Notes: a model not told the origin generated them from the sequence alone. 64,000 nt of DNA from Piezodorus guildinii (GCA_023052935.1 CM041295.1:160814366-160878365); one strand, 5' to 3'. Counted from the first letter of the stretch, positions 20,720 to 33,699 are shown. Made by a program: numbers and translations.

Positions 20720-20930
20720 TATTTTAAATAGTTATATTCAGTTTCGTTGGAACTCACAGAAGTTTATGTCCTATTCTTCACTATACAGTACCCTTTACAA
20801 CTTGGTAAACAACATTTTTCTCTAAAATCTTCAGTTTTCCAACAGTATATTATAAATATATGTTACTATTCTTATGTTTAAATTGGACTTTTTTTTGTTA
20901 AATTTATCCAAAAAATTGGAGATCCGTAGT
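20720..20930 (-). mobile_element. GTAAGT-family repeat, fragment e
   Basis: Matches the block CTAAAATCTT...CCAACAGTATATT...ACTATTCTTATGTT found at 47660-47720 in the long inverted copy. Confidence 0.45.
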
Positions 20931-21002
20931 GTTTCTAGGCCAATCCCTTTACAACGACAGTAGACCGAGATCACGGTTACCCTTCATAATATTTCCCACT
21001 TT

Positions 21003-21135
21003 TTGGGTACCCAGTTATAGAGAGTAGGCGTGCCACCACAGGGTCTCTCACCAAACGGTTGAAATGATAGAGCAAATAACTCTTCAGCCACTGCCGTAGT
21101 TCGTAACCGGGACTCGTAGACTAACTGAAACTATT
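21003..21135 (-). mobile_element. tRNA-derived SINE relic, copy 2
   Basis: The minus strand reads TCCCGGTTACGAACTACGG (B box), AGAGTTATTTGCTC, a body, and CTCTCTATAACTGGGTACCC. Same layout as copies near 7838, 42989 and 45844. Confidence 0.5.
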
Positions 21136-21457
21136 ACATTAAATAGATTTATTTATAAAAATATATGAGCATATTGACATATAATAATATTTTTCGATGC
21201 AATGGAAACGCAACACAAAAAAAAAAATTATATTTAAATTATCGTTTCTGTTTGTTTTTTACCAATCGTTATAAAAATTAGTAGATATATTTCAGTTCCT
21301 TAGGAATTTGAGTAAAAGGAAGTGATTGAATACACGGAATTCGAAGGTCGGAAGAGTATCGAGGTGACGAATATATCAAGGAATTATATTCGTTTTGTAT
21401 ACGGACGAGGAGAGTATTAGGAAGGATCTGTCAAAGGCTGCGGTTTGATGAAGCGTT

Positions 21458-21467
21458 TTATATATAT

Positions 21468-21535
<68 letters not shown>
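21458..21535. repeat. (TA)n microsatellite
   Basis: About 75 bases of TA with two AT slips. Confidence 0.95.
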
Positions 21536-21536
<1 letters not shown>

Positions 21537-21537
21537 G

Positions 21538-21990
21538 AATAGAAAGAAAAAAATGTTCTAGGACTGACTCCTTTTAGAATAACAGTTCTGTCCAATTGAA
21601 ATATATCTGGCTAACTGACAAAAGAAACATAATTAATTATACAACAAAAACTAACAAAGAAATTTATTTCTTCTAAATTTTGTTTCCTGAACAAAATAAA
21701 AATCGTATTTTTAACAAAATGATTTTTTTTTTAAATTGAAATTTGGGCGGTGAATAGTAATCTTTGTTCATTCAATTTAGATGTCTAGAATAGAAATATC
21801 ATATTTATGGATCGTCAATTTGGGATTACAGAAGGTAGTGAAATAGTAGAGATTTGAATGAGAATGAAGAAGCAGCATAGCGGATAAGGGTTGGTAGAGA
21901 ATTCCAGAGGGTAGTAGAGTTGGCCAAAAAGGTTTTGTATACAAAGAACAAATATGTTGGTTAATAGTTTCTATTTTAATAATTATAAAC
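21538..21990 (-). pseudogene. CR1-like LINE ORF2 C-terminus and 3' end
   Basis: The minus strand reads TFLANSTTLWNSLPTLIRYA followed by ASSFSFKSLLFHYLL (about 21935-21830). The LWNSLP signature ending in an FK-x-x-L helix is typical for the last part of ORF2 in CR1/L2-type LINEs. It is followed by a 3' UTR and the family terminus at 21538. It is strongly 5' truncated and the frame is short. The copy at 54386-54790 shares the same region. Confidence 0.6.
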
Positions 21991-22381
21991 ATGGATATAT
22001 CAATACGATAATAATGATTTTTCAAAGTATTAATTAATCATCTGTAGTTATCAATAATTAAAGATATAACCAAAATATATGATTAAGTCATAACAAAAGG
22101 AACGTTCAAAAGTTGTTCAGTGGGAATCCTCATCTATATACGTAGATGGTTAAAATTAAATTGTGTTTTTAGATTATTTCTTTCATTCTTTAGCTTCTAT
22201 TCTTCATCGATCTGTCCGCAAATTAAATTTCTCCCTGAATGAATAAAGCAGAAGACTATCGATAGACATATCCCTGATGAATAGTTTTCCACAGTCAGGG
22301 AGTAATACTAAACCTACTTTTATAATATAATCTTTTTTATGAATGAGAATTTTTTCTTAAAACAAATAAATAAATTATTAT

Positions 22382-22745
22382 TCATATATAAAATATGAAT
22401 TTCGTTTGCAAGAGTTTAGATGAAACCATTGATAAAGGTGAGGTTAAGAAAGGATTATGTAAGGTGGCGTGTGGAAGGGAAGGGCTTAGGGCTCTATCCG
22501 TAACAATTAAGGCAGCTGCAAAGGGAAAGAATGAGGAAGGGGGGCTTTCATTAATTCCAGGGCAGGGTTTTATGAGCCATAGTGATATTAGGCTAACAGC
22601 TTTAGTGGCCCTCAGCAATGGGGCTTCATCTGGTCCGGCTAAATCGCCCCCTCCATCCTTACACAATCCTTCCCTACGAGGGTAGCTCATAAAACTCCCA
22701 CCCTCTCCTTCTCCCAACCCCACATTCTATCCTTATATCTCAAGA
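22382..22745. other. G+C-richer block with open frames on both strands
   Basis: Overlapping frames of 96 (plus) and 113 (minus) codons without known motifs. Openness on both strands at raised G+C is expected by chance. It could be conserved non-coding DNA or an exon of an unknown gene; I cannot decide. Confidence 0.2.
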
Positions 22746-22899
22746 TACTGAGATGGATACCAATTTGCATCTCTTACACGCTGATGAAGATATGGATATG
22801 CATACAGGTGAATAATGTAAATAATATTGCTGATTTATTGTGACTGACACCTTATAGAACAGAAGAGAGTGTTAACCCCACCCGTCAGTGGCTCTAATA

Positions 22900-23300
22900 A
22901 CCTTCTAGAGAACAGCTAGCAGAAACATAATCACCTTCTTGATCACTTGGCACAATTCCTACCTAGAGCTATTCCGACCATCCATAAACCCTGCCCTTAA
23001 GTTGAAGGGCAATTCGTCGAGAGATCTCTTATAATTATGCAACTGGGTGGTGGCAATAGCCAGAGTCTCCACTCAAGCCCTGCGAGTATGCTGCTCTAGC
23101 GCCCTTATTCAGTCATCACTGGCTCACAAGACCACAGACAAGAGGCGATGGGATCTCCTAGCGTTATGCCTTGACATCCACTACTTGATGTCGGGGTTTT
23201 ATTCGGAATTCTCAGGGTAGTATGTAAATATATATGTAAGTATGAATGAGGTCAAGATTATTTATTTGTATTTTCATTTGCATTTTATTATTTTATTTAT
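22900..23300 (+). pseudogene. Jockey LINE 3' end, diverged
   Basis: Protein remnant SINPALKLKGNSSRDLL parallels the Jockey ending PPRRLKREWPRDLL. The UTR is colinear with that at 42280-42560: GTGGTGGCAATAGCCAGAGT against a TCTGACACTGGTCAGAT segment, then GAGGCGATGGGATC against GAGGCGCTGGGATC, and GTAAGTATGAATG against ATAGGTATGAATG. Confidence 0.5.
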
Positions 23301-25813
23301 ATTTACTTTTTAAATATGGTATGGATGGTTTTTTCCAACATTAATATTTATCGCCTTAGAATGTGGCAGATTCTATTACTTCTCTCAGAAAAAAAATGTA
23401 TATATATATATATATATATAAAAGTTGAAATTGTGTCTTGCGCGCTCAGTTTCAAATATTTTCTATTAAAAAACCTGAGTTTTATGCAATGTGGTTTAAA
23501 ATATGGTATGAAAATAATAATATTCAGCTCTAGTGATATATTTCCCACAATTGTGTTTTGAGGGCTTAAAGAGATTTTCCTGACAGTTTTCATAAAGGAT
23601 TCCTTATTTACACGACCAGTTTCTGCAGTATTAAGATAAACATTTTTTACCTTTCCTCAACGGTATTATTTCTGTATATAGTTAAATTGCATTTTTCTAA
23701 CCCCTTTATTTAATAAAACCATTTAAGAGAAATTTTTTAATTTAGTGATTAAAGTGTTCATGGAACAATTTATCTACGTAATAGTTGAAAATTATTATAA
23801 AAATTATCAGATATTTAAGGTTAGGTGAAAATAGACGAACGTGAACTCACCATGGTTAACCTCTGATTTTGAAACGAAAAATTACGTTTTTTATATCAGT
23901 TTCATATCTAACACTAATATCAATTCAATGTCACTTGTTCATAAAAATGTTTATTTGGAGTGCGTGGCTATTTGATATTTTGTTTGTTTTTTAATTCAAA
24001 ATGAATATTAGTTATTATCCATTCTCCTGGAAAATATGTTTGTGTTGATATAAAAGGATTTCATTCAAATATTTAACAACTGATTCAAAAATTAAAAATC
24101 ATAATTTTGTAAAAGGCATTAAGAATCTATTTAAAAAAAAAAATTACCGATTGAACATAATATTTTGTTGTATAATATTATCATAGTTATATCCAATAGT
24201 TATATTATTTTTTTCTTTTACCCTTTTGTAATAACTTTTATAGTACTTAAAGGGTTAAACTGTAATTTTTAATGCGCTAGATATAAATATTTTAAATTAT
24301 ACATGAAAGGGTGTATTTCATCATTTAGGTACACTCTTTCTAATGCGTGTAATCACATTACATATTCATTATTTTCTTAAAGTAGTAAAAAGTTCCTTGA
24401 ACCAAATTTATTATTTAGATTTACTTTTATTTAGAGATTTAACCTATAAATTTAAAAGTAAATTCACTCTTTTGTGATTTCAATTTGATTATCGATTCCT
24501 TTCCTGGAGAAACACTCTAACTTAACATTTTGTGTTTCATTTTAGCGATATCGCCCCTAATTCCCAGCTCAGCGAGGTTCCACAAAATTGAGATAACAGG
24601 GTGAGCGAAAAAAAAAAAAAAAAAAAACTTTAAGCGTGACAGAGAAAGAAAGTGCAAAGAGATATTTTATTTTTTTGTCTCTCACCCCCTACTTTTTATT
24701 CAATGTTAGCCACTTAAGCGTGAGACGTCTCATTCTATCAGATAAATGTCCCAAAAAAACAATTCAATTCCGCTTCAACAAAAAAGGTTAGAAAGGCGAC
24801 ATGAAAGAAATTGTATTCGAAATTATTTTAGGAGGAGTTAATAAGAGAAACGGAAATTAAAGTCAAAACTTGGCGCAATGCTCTCAATAAAGTTTGTCTC
24901 TCAAGCTCTCTGATTTTATAAGAAGTATAAAATAAAAACAAAATGATAGTGTTTAGCATGATATTTATTGTTATTTTATGAAGAACTGAAGAGAGTTGAA
25001 CAATTGTTTTTTAAATAACTTCTTTTTTCAAATTAAAGTACATACCTTGTTATGGTACAAGCAAAAGTCCCAACCCCACTTAGGCCAGTCCGTGTGTAGG
25101 AATAGATTTTACATGCGCAGTAAATAACTGAACCAATAAACCCAAAAAATAGTAAGGAATACATATTTATATAAATAAATATAAATGATACACAATAAAG
25201 GTACTTAAATACAAAATTGTATTATATAATACTTAAACAATTTTTTTTTTAAATAATGAACATCTACACATCATTAAAAATAAGCAAGAATATGAGAATC
25301 AGTGATGTAGGCTGGCATCAAGGGCGACATATCTTTGAATTTTGTCAATTGTCAACAATATTTTTTCTCACAGGGATTTCGTCAATATTTTACACTACGG
25401 TAATAATTTAGAGGTTTTGTTTGGGGATATCGTAAATTTGGAGAAATATTATTGGAACAATAAGACCGGTGTATCGTCCAACTAAGTTTTTGTTCTTGAC
25501 ACTTCTAAGCTATCTTCTAGTCTTGTGGAAAAACGGTGGTAAATATTCCTCATCAGCTTATCCAATCTAATTTTTTTTTTCTTAATTCAGAAAATTCATA
25601 TTTTGTCTACTGACATTAAATTAAAGTTCGAGAACATGTCAACTGATACCGATCATAGGTTCATATCTAAAATTACATTAATAAATCTTTTTCTGCACAA
25701 TCTCAAGTTGAATTAAATGTGTAGTAAAGGAAATTTTCCTGAATCAATATTGTATACGGATTCAGTAATACAATATATGCAAAATAAATTTTAATTTATT
25801 GATAGATGACATT
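23300..25813. other. A+T-rich stretch without genes
   Basis: Short (TA)n at 23398-23420, a 21-base A run near 24608, no homologous frames and no repeats that I can match elsewhere in the window. Confidence 0.5.
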
Positions 25814-25824
25814 AAGATTAATTT

Positions 25825-26244
25825 TGAGCTTTGGGGCTCGACTAAACCATCAAATTCTTCCCGTATCCAATCCTTACAATCCAAAATCCTTCGTAAAATC
25901 CTCAACGCTCCTTACTTTATCACAAATAAACTCATCCATAAAGACCTAAATGTTCCATTTGTTGCTGATCTGGCCCGAACCAGATATCACTCCTTCCATG
26001 AAAAACTCCATTCCCACCCTAACCCACTAGTTTCAATCCTTGCTTCCTCTTCAATTCCTGACAATCCTCCGAGGCGTCTGAAAAGAAGATGGCCACGAGA
26101 CCTTCTAGTTTAAAATAGATACAGGAGTGCTACCATTGGGTAGTTCTATAAGTCTTTCTCATGTCATTTTTTCTTTTATCATATTTACTTGTTGTATTTT
26201 TTAGTACAGTTGTAAATTTAAATAAATTATGATTAAAAAAAAAA
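25825..26244 (+). pseudogene. Jockey LINE 3' end with clean target duplication
   Basis: Starts at TGAGCTTTGGGGCTCGAC and encodes FELWGSTKPSNSSRIQSLQS, continuing to PPRRLKRRWPRDLLV with stop at 26113. The frame is intact but covers only the last ~95 residues of ORF2, without RT motifs. The 3' UTR ends in AATAAATTATGATT and poly-A. AAGATTAATTT occurs at 25814-25824 and 26245-26255, an 11-bp target duplication. The Met upstream belongs to flanking DNA. Confidence 0.9.
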
Positions 26245-26564
26245 AAGATTAATTTATTCATTTTAAACTGTTATGTTAAATACTAAACTGATTTATTTTA
26301 CTGAATACTGGAATAGATAGAGGAGATGTCGGAGTTGGCAGGATATCAAGGGCTTATTATATTTGTTTTGATTATATTTTCTTTTCTTTTTTCCCCTCTT
26401 GTTAGGAAGGAAAAATGAAGGGGTTTGGGCACTAGCAAAGGTTTAGTGTCTCCCAGCCTCTGGATATGAAATTCCTTGAAAAGACCAACCCCCATTAGGG
26501 GCATATGAAAAAAAATGTCCAACTATATGCTATATCAGTCCATGGTATGGGTTAACATAAATAA

Positions 26565-27130
26565 ATATCTGGTGCGCGCCTCGCACAAGTTTCATTTACT
26601 CCGTTATTGAAAAAAGAAGAAAAATGTAAACGTTTCTATTTCCCAGTTAAAGTATTCAATAAAATGTCATCTAATTCCTTGAAAAGATCTTGGAATATTC
26701 TAAGATAAAAAAAATAATTAAATACATCAATATCCAAAGTGTATGATCCACTCTGTAATAATTTCTGCAACTTTACTTTTTAAATATTTTTTATTCTAAA
26801 ATTATGAGTTTTCCAATGGTATATTACACATTTATATTACTGTATTTATCTCCTGATGTATGTTTTAATCGTCAAACAATTTTTCTGCTTCATTTGATTC
26901 TAATATTCCCCCTTTTCTTATTGAAGATATTATATTTGTTATGTCAAATTATTTTATATATTAATTATTCATTTAGAATATAATTTAAAGATACTCAAGA
27001 GAAAAATAATTTAAAATTTTTACACTTAAGCCATATCAAATTTATCAATGAATATAAAAACCTACATAAAATTATAGTATACTTATATAATAATAATTTT
27101 TCATCAATATAGCGTGTTTCATAAAAATCG
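26565..27130 (-). mobile_element. GTAAGT-family repeat, copy f (diverged)
   Basis: Starts ATCTGGTGCGCGCCTCGCAC and TTTCATTTACTCCGTTATTG, continues with AGTTTTCCAATGGTATATTA (near 26805) and GTTTCATAAAAATCGTTAAG (near 27117), all colinear with 47430-48010. Confidence 0.5.
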
Positions 27131-27315
27131 TTAAGAGCTGTTTTTGGAAAAAAGAAGCCATCAGTTTAAAAAAACTGCTGAAGTATGACAATTTCAGAAA
27201 ATAGTTATAAACTTTCTTTCTTTCTGCTAGGAAGTAAAAACTAAAAGAAAAATTATAGTTGTATTGCGTTGCCCGGAAGATAATTCTTTACGGTTTAAAA
27301 AAATACACACACACG

Positions 27316-27317
<2 letters not shown>

Positions 27318-27350
<33 letters not shown>

Positions 27351-27395
27351 TAATATATATATATATATAATATATTATATTAATATATAAAACTT
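27318..27395. repeat. (TA)n microsatellite
   Basis: TA-rich run with irregular ATAATAT insertions following a short (CA)n. Confidence 0.9.
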
Positions 27396-27489
27396 TTTTA
27401 TTAATCGAAATAGTTTCCGTTATTTTGCTTATGTTTCGGCAGCTTTTTCATAACCTCTGAATGGAATTTGAAATCCTTATTATTTATTA

Positions 27490-27610
27490 TTATTATTTTT
27501 TATTCGTATGTATTACAATTTGTCACAATTGACAATAATAATATCGCTAAAGGATCACATTCATACAATATAAACAAAAAGGAAAAACATAGAATGAAAC
27601 CCAACTAAAT
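27490..27610 (-). mobile_element. Solo Jockey 3' UTR fragment
   Basis: Minus strand: GTATGAATGTGATCC, TATTATTGTCAATTGTGACA and AATTGTAATACATACGAATA. It matches 42650-42725, the end of the Jockey copy at 41075-42735. No coding left. Confidence 0.65.
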
Positions 27611-27775
27611 AAACGTACTTATTATTTATAAATTCTGAAAACCTATTTCGTAAGCTTCTTTAGCCAGTAAAAAGTTTTTTAAGTATCTAATAAGTAGTAT
27701 TAGAGTTCGGAGAGTAGGGCGGATCTGGGCCGATATGATTCCTTGTTCTTTCGGGAAAGAAACTTTCACTAATAG

Positions 27776-28020
27776 AATTGAATAGAAAATAATTTTTATT
27801 TTGGGACAGTATCCCTTAAAAAGAACTTATATATATACAATTATGACATATGGTACATTGTCTCTGGCCAAAAGACCAAAGGATCGAAATAAATTATTAT
27901 TTACAATGATATAAGGGAAGAAAAGAGAAAAAAATTGACTATAAAACAAGAAAAAAGAGTATAATAAATAAATAACTTCAGATAGATAAATGTACTTAAC
28001 AAAACTAAAATTAAAAATTG
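27776..28020 (-). mobile_element. CR1-like LINE 3' end, copy 3
   Basis: Terminus GAATAGAAAATAATTTTTAT followed by a GGGAC...GTCCC-like hairpin remnant and AAAAGAC...; same 3' end as copies at 8647, 21538 and 54386. Protein motifs are not visible. Confidence 0.4.
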
Positions 28021-28039
28021 ATTATCTAAGTTAATTTTA

Positions 28040-28906
28040 AACAATAAATAATAAAGTTCCTTTTATTCAAAGTCTGATATTTGATTTTTGAATTCCAGTT
28101 TTCTTTGGAAATATACGTTTTGGGGTCCTTTGAGTCCAAATAACCTGGCGCGAAAAGGCCTGTGTGATAGTCTAGCAAGAAGTCGTACAAAACTGAAATG
28201 ACATTAAATACAACCATGACCCCGAGATGTTGCATACATTTTTTTTATCATAATAGGCGAATCAGAAGAGCAACTTTATACTATGCATTTTGCATCTTTT
28301 TACGATTTATTAAAAACAGCTATAATGATTTTAGTTAAACTCGATTTACATCGATGTAAAATTCAGTGGCCTTTAATACAATATATGTTTCATTCTTATT
28401 GAAACAGGGTGACAGGGCTAAAATGCCGGTATTTTAAAATCCTTTCCTCTAAAATACCTTTAATTTTTTAGATTCGAAAAAATGAACTACATCATCTTGT
28501 TAGCATTGATAAAAACCGAGTAAATACTTAAGCTTAACGAAATAGATATCCAACTGAAGGAGACAATAGCAAAATAATACTTTTATATACTTATTTATTT
28601 AAGAACATTAATATATATTTATAATATACTGTTGGAAACCTAATGATGATAAACAAATAAACAAATAAAAAAATATTATCTGGTACAAAAAATTGTAAAC
28701 GTTGATGAAATTTCATGAAAAACCGATAAAACTAACGGATTTTGTAGATAAAAATATAATAGATTATTTAATTAAAAAAAACACGTTACTATCGTATCAA
28801 AGTTTGATTAATTCTCTTACCTATATATTTCATCTTTGTGTTTAAAGATTTCTAAATGGATTTTATTAACAGAGGTAAGTGAAATTCGCGTGTTGCTCCA
28901 GATTTG
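28040..28906 (+). mobile_element. GTAAGT-family repeat, copy g
   Basis: Nearly full length. It has GAATTCCAGTTTTCTTTGG, TTGAGTCCAAATAACC, a GAGATGTTGCATAC block, GTTTCATTCTTATTGAAACA, ATACTGTTGGAAACC, and the end AACAGAGGTAAGTGAAATTC with CCAGATTTG. The Jockey copy at 28907 entered right at this end. No coding. Confidence 0.65.
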
Positions 28907-30098
28907 TTTTTCACAAAGATTTAATGCTCTTTAAGCTAAAAAACCATTTACCCCAATCCTTATACCTAGTCTTCCGATCCTATCTATCAAACCGCTCATT
29001 CCGAGTTCGCCTTGGTGCAGAATATTCCAATTATTATCCAGTCGAATCCGGTGTTCCTCAGGGCACTGTCCTTGGTCCTATCCTCTACAATATATACACG
29101 GCTGATATTCCTGTTTGCCCTAATACCTTCCTAGCAACGTACGCTGATGACACAGCTATCCTATCCTCTCACTTAGATCCCGAAATTGCGTCTATAGGCC
29201 TCCAAATGCACCTTTCTCAAATTGAAGACTAGTGTAACAACTGGAGAATCAAAGTCAATCTATCCAAATGCAAACATGTCACCTTTACCCTTCGAAGACA
29301 TCCTGCCCTCCAGTTCTCTTTAACTCCGTTCCGCTTCCTTTCTCCGACACGGTCCGGTATCTTGGCTTCCTTCTTGACAAAAGACTAACTTGGAACCCGC
29401 ATACTAGACTTGAACGACAAGAACTTAATCGACGATTTGGACAATTATACAGACTCCTGAACAGAAATTCAAAACTATCTATCGAGAACAAACTGTTAAT
29501 ATACAAGACAGTACTGAAACCTATCTGGACCTACGGACTTTACCTGTGGGGGACAGCCAAATTTCCTAACATCAAACGCATTCAATCCTTCCAACCTAAA
29601 GTCCTCCGAACAATAGTTAATGCCCCTTATTATGTATCCAACATTACCTTACACCGCGACCTAATATTTCCATTTATTTTAGACCTTATACCATTAAAAT
29701 TCTTTATATTTCATCAGAACCTTATCCATAACCCTAATCCCCTAGCTCAATCCTTATCCAGCTCCACACGTCCTTACCATCCTCCTAGAAGGTTGAAACG
29801 TGAGTGGCCTCGAGACCTCTTGTAACATGTATATTGGAGTTCTAGCATTGGCTAGATTCTCCACTCACGTGCTGTATCCTTGTGAATTGTATATAGGTAT
29901 GAGTGACTTTTGTATATATTTTTATTGATTTTGTTTTGTATATATGTATATTGTGTTATTATTATATAAATTTATTGTTTTGTATATATCATGTGAATGT
30001 AGTATGAATGTTGTACTTTATCACTATTAAAAATGTCCTAAATTGGACAGATTGTAATATTACTCAATGAAGAATTGTTTCTAAAAAAAACAAAACAA
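28907..30098 (+). pseudogene. Jockey LINE ORF2: RT palm to C-terminus, 5' truncated
   Basis: Encodes the second half of the reverse transcriptase: FHKDLMLFKLKNHLP, the motif-B region SGVPQGTVLGPILYN (about 29053) and the catalytic YADD at 29140, followed by LQMHLSQIED and a stop at 29230. A frame change near 29290 leads into SDTVRYLGFLLDKRLTWNPH, PIWTYGLYLWGTAKFPNIKR and PPRRLKREWPRDLL, stop at 29823. The 3' UTR runs to a short A-rich tail at about 30090. AGATTTG lies at 28900-28906 and 30099-30105 (7-bp target duplication). Motif A is missing through 5' truncation, so it is inactive. Sequence class: Jockey, subfamily A (WGTAK variant). Confidence 0.9.
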
Positions 30099-30229
30099 AG
30101 ATTTGACACAATGAAGCTGATATTAATATATATATTATAATAATCTAGCAAACGTAAGCTGTATATTATATAGAGGGGTGTTTACAGGAAAAAACATTAA
30201 TTATACAAATTTACTACTTAAGAGAAAAA

Positions 30230-30520
30230 GAGGTTTAATCGATAAAATTGCATTCGTTACTTGTTTTAGAACATAGTGGTGAAACAGACTGCTTGGTTAA
30301 GAAGCTAGGAGAGGGGCAGTTGTAAGGTTGTCCCTGAGATTCGGAAAGATCTCGGAGATTGGCGCTAATGAGGAAGGAGCCGATCCGCAAGTAGTCGACC
30401 CTTAGCCTTGTCATTGCTTCATCCCTCCTTCCAAAGGTGATCAAGTCGAGGGGCCATTTGCTCCCCACGCACACCCCCCACTTTCCTCAACTCCTGTTTC
30501 TCCCTACTATCATCTGCCTC
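30230..30520. other. G+C-richer non-coding block
   Basis: Short open frame of 79 codons on the minus strand without recognisable motifs. No repeat match inside the window. Confidence 0.2.
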
Positions 30521-30714
30521 CTCGCCATATTCTCGTATTTGCAATAAATTTCATAATATAATAATAGAACCTATCAGGGCTTAACACAAATCAACAATAT
30601 CAGCCATGGATGTGATTATATGCTGTCTTAAATTAAATACTGTAACTATCATCCATGAAGACCTTTATATCCCATTAGATGTAGATCTAGACTGAAATGG
30701 ACACTTTGGATTGT

Positions 30715-30850
30715 AAAATAGTTGCGTAGCGTTTTTCAATAATTCAATTTAATCCTCTCTGTTTTTAAAACATCATGTTAGCGTGGTCAATAACTTTTAC
30801 ATATTCTTAAAATGAATTAGTTAAGGTGCTTTTATGCATCTGTCGAGATG
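30715..30850. repeat. Dispersed repeat, copy 2
   Basis: GCGTTTTTCAATAATTCAAT, TTAATCCTCTCTG, TGGTCAATAA and GAATTAGTTAAGGTGCTTTT, colinear with 17815-17985. Confidence 0.6.
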
Positions 30851-31282
30851 TGTTGTTATACTAGTGACAGGTCTTCAGAAGGCCTTTACAACGCCTATAC
30901 AGATAGGAGTGATTATGATGGAAGTTGGTGCCCGCCGTGGTAAAAGCACATACCATACCACAGCATCAGGATTAAGATTCGGATCCGCGCCAAACTATTA
31001 CCAGAGGGCACTGGAATGGAAGGGAATGCCCCTTGAGGTAGAAGCTCTACACCAGCGGTAAGGATCCCTCTTAGATGCATATGGGTAAAAGCCATGAACC
31101 CCATCCTATGAGAGGAGTGATAGGATTAGTAGTGTAAACCTAAAACAACACAGATATTAGAGCATGGCCAAGAAATGTGTATCTGAATAGTATAATAATG
31201 TAATAAGAGAGGTGAAGGCAAGGTGAGGATGATGCCATATCTCAACATCGAGCGGTAACCACTTATTTACCTATTACGGACC
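30850..31282. other. No feature recognised
   Basis: Moderately complex sequence with a 75-codon plus frame beginning at 30834; no family resemblance seen. Confidence 0.3.
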
Positions 31283-31388
<106 letters not shown>

Positions 31389-31473
31389 ATAACCTTTCTT
31401 TTATTTTATTAATAAAAATATATTACAATTCACACTTCATTTTAACATACACAAAATTATATATTCTTCAGTG

Positions 31474-32210
31474 CGGTGCGGGTGAAACTGTCTGGTGAGT
31501 ATCTACTTAACTACTCCGGGTGGCTGCAATTCTTCTAGCCTCAAATATTCCGTTTTATTTATTTATTCATTGAAAAATAATTAGTTTAATTAACATTATG
31601 ACTATTTTAATAATTTTGGCATATTCTATCGCTATTTTTTTTGTTTTTTAGATATTTGGTATCAAGTTCTATTTTTTGCTAGCTATATTTAAAAAAATTA
31701 ATTATCGTCTATTTAGTTTTAAGATAGTTATTGATTTTGAGTTTTTTAGAGGGGAGGGGTAGTTTTTGTGAATAATTAATGTGTTTTCGGGTATTATAAT
31801 TACTTTTTTTGAGCTGTATTTTTTATCGCTCGCGTGCATGTTAACTCGCATTTACTTTTAATGTTTTTAATTGATGTAGGAGTTGATAGTTGAGTTTTCG
31901 GGTATTATAATTACGTTTTATTTTTTTATTGCTCCCATACATTTTAACTCGAACTTACTTTTAATATTTTTTACTGTCATAAGGGTTGATAATTGTCTTT
32001 TCGGGTCTTATTATTACGTCTTTCGAGCTGTGTTTTTACCGCTCGCGTGCTATTAACTCGAATTTACTGTTAATATTTTTTAATGTCATAAAGGTTGATA
32101 ATTGAGTTTTCGGGTCTTGTGATTACGTTTTTCAACTATGTTTTTTATCGCTCACGCTTATTTTAACTACAATTTACTTTTTATGTTTTTTATTAATATA
32201 GGGATTGATA
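31474..32210. repeat. Partial direct duplication of FB-alpha left arm plus flank
   Basis: 31474-31536 repeats the host flank at 32211-32270 (GGTGAAACTGTCTGGTGAGT, CTACTCCGGGTGGCTGCAAT). 31537-32209 repeats FB interior 32509-33180 almost base for base. Relative to the second copy, 240 bases (rest of flank and the terminal 21-bp repeats) are missing between the two parts, with TTC at the junction. It is a deletion-bearing tandem duplication or an assembly join of two alleles. Confidence 0.85.
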
Positions 32211-32349
32211 CGGTGCGGGTGAAACTGTCTGGTGAGTATCTACTTAACTACTCCGGGTGGCTGCAATTCGTGCGGTCCGTTACACATCAGTTTCGCCCAT
32301 AGTTCCTTATCTTTAAGTAGTATTTTCCATATGTATATATATATATATA

Positions 32350-32505
32350 GCATTTCCAAGTCAATTGTAACCTTTTCCAAGTCAAATGTAACTTTTTCCA
32401 TTTCAAATGTCACCTTTTCCAAGTCAAATGTAACCCTTTCCAAGTCAAATGTCACCTTTTCCATTTCAAATGTTACCTTTTCCAAGTCAAATGTCACCTT
32501 TTTCT
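32350..32505. repeat. 21-bp terminal repeats of FB-alpha, left, seven units
   Basis: Seven inverted units. The two unit types (encoding FDLEK and FEMEK on the minus strand) alternate irregularly. The outermost unit carries CAATTG. Confidence 0.88.
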
Positions 32506-33699
32506 TCACTTCTAGCCTCAAATATTCCGTTTTATTTATTTATTCATTGAAAAATAATTGTTTAATTAACATTATGACTATTTTAATAATTTTGGCATAT
32601 TCTATCGCTATTTTTTTTGTTTTTTAGATATTTGGTATCAAGTTCTATTTTTTGCTAGCTATATTTAAAAAAATTAATTATCGTCTATTTAGTTTTAAGA
32701 TAGTTATTGATTTTGAGTTTTTTAGAGGGGAGGGGTAGTTTTTGTGAATAATTAATGTGTTTTCGGGTATTATAATTACTTTTTTTGAGCTGTATTTTTT
32801 ATCGCTCGCGTGCATGTTAACTCGCATTTACTTTTAATGTTTTTAATTGATGTAGGAGTTGATAGTTGAGTTTTCGGGTATTATAATTACGTTTTATTTT
32901 TTTATTGCTCCCATACATTTTAACTCGAACTTACTTTTAATATTTTTTACTGTCATAAGGGTTGATAATTGTCTTTTCGGGTCTTATTATTACGTCTTTC
33001 GAGCTGTGTTTTTACCGCTCGCGTGCTATTAACTCGAATTTACTGTTAATATTTTTTAATGTCATAAAGGTTGATAATTGAGTTTTCGGGTCTTGTGATT
33101 ACGTTTTTCAACTATGTTTTTTATCGCTCACGCTTATTTTAACTACAATTTACTTTTATGTTTTTTATTAATATAGGATTGATAATTTTGTTTTCGGGTC
33201 CTATAATCACGTTTTTTGAGGTTTATTTTTTTATCGCTCCCATGCAATTTAACTGGAATTTATTTTTAATGTTTTTTATTGATATAGGAATTAATTAATG
33301 TGCTTTGGGGGGTTATGATTACGTTTTTCGAGCTGTATTTTTTATCGCTCTCAATTATTTTAACTCGAGTTTACTTTTTATGTTTTTTATTGATACAGGG
33401 GTTGATAATTGTGTTTTTGGGTCCTATAATTACGTTTTTTGAGTTTTATTTAGTCATCGCTCCCACGCATTTATCTCGAAATTACTTTTAATGTTTTTCA
33501 TTGATATAGGGATTAATTAATGTGCTTTCGGGGAGCTATGATTACGTTTTTCCAGCTGTATCTCTTATCGCTCATGCGTATTTCAACTTGTATTTACTTT
33601 TAATATTTTTTAATTGTTATAGAGGTTTGTAATTATCTTTTCGGGTCTTGTGATTACGTTTTTAAGCTGTTTTTATTGTCGCTTGCTCTCATTTCAACT

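Noticed and set aside
22382..22723. 113-codon minus and 96-codon plus overlapping frames as a gene
   Set aside because: No motif, no transcript signals, and both strands open, as expected by chance at raised G+C.
28879..28906. Start codon of the Jockey frame at 28879
   Set aside because: The Met lies in the GTAAGT repeat upstream of the 7-bp target duplication; the element begins at 28907.
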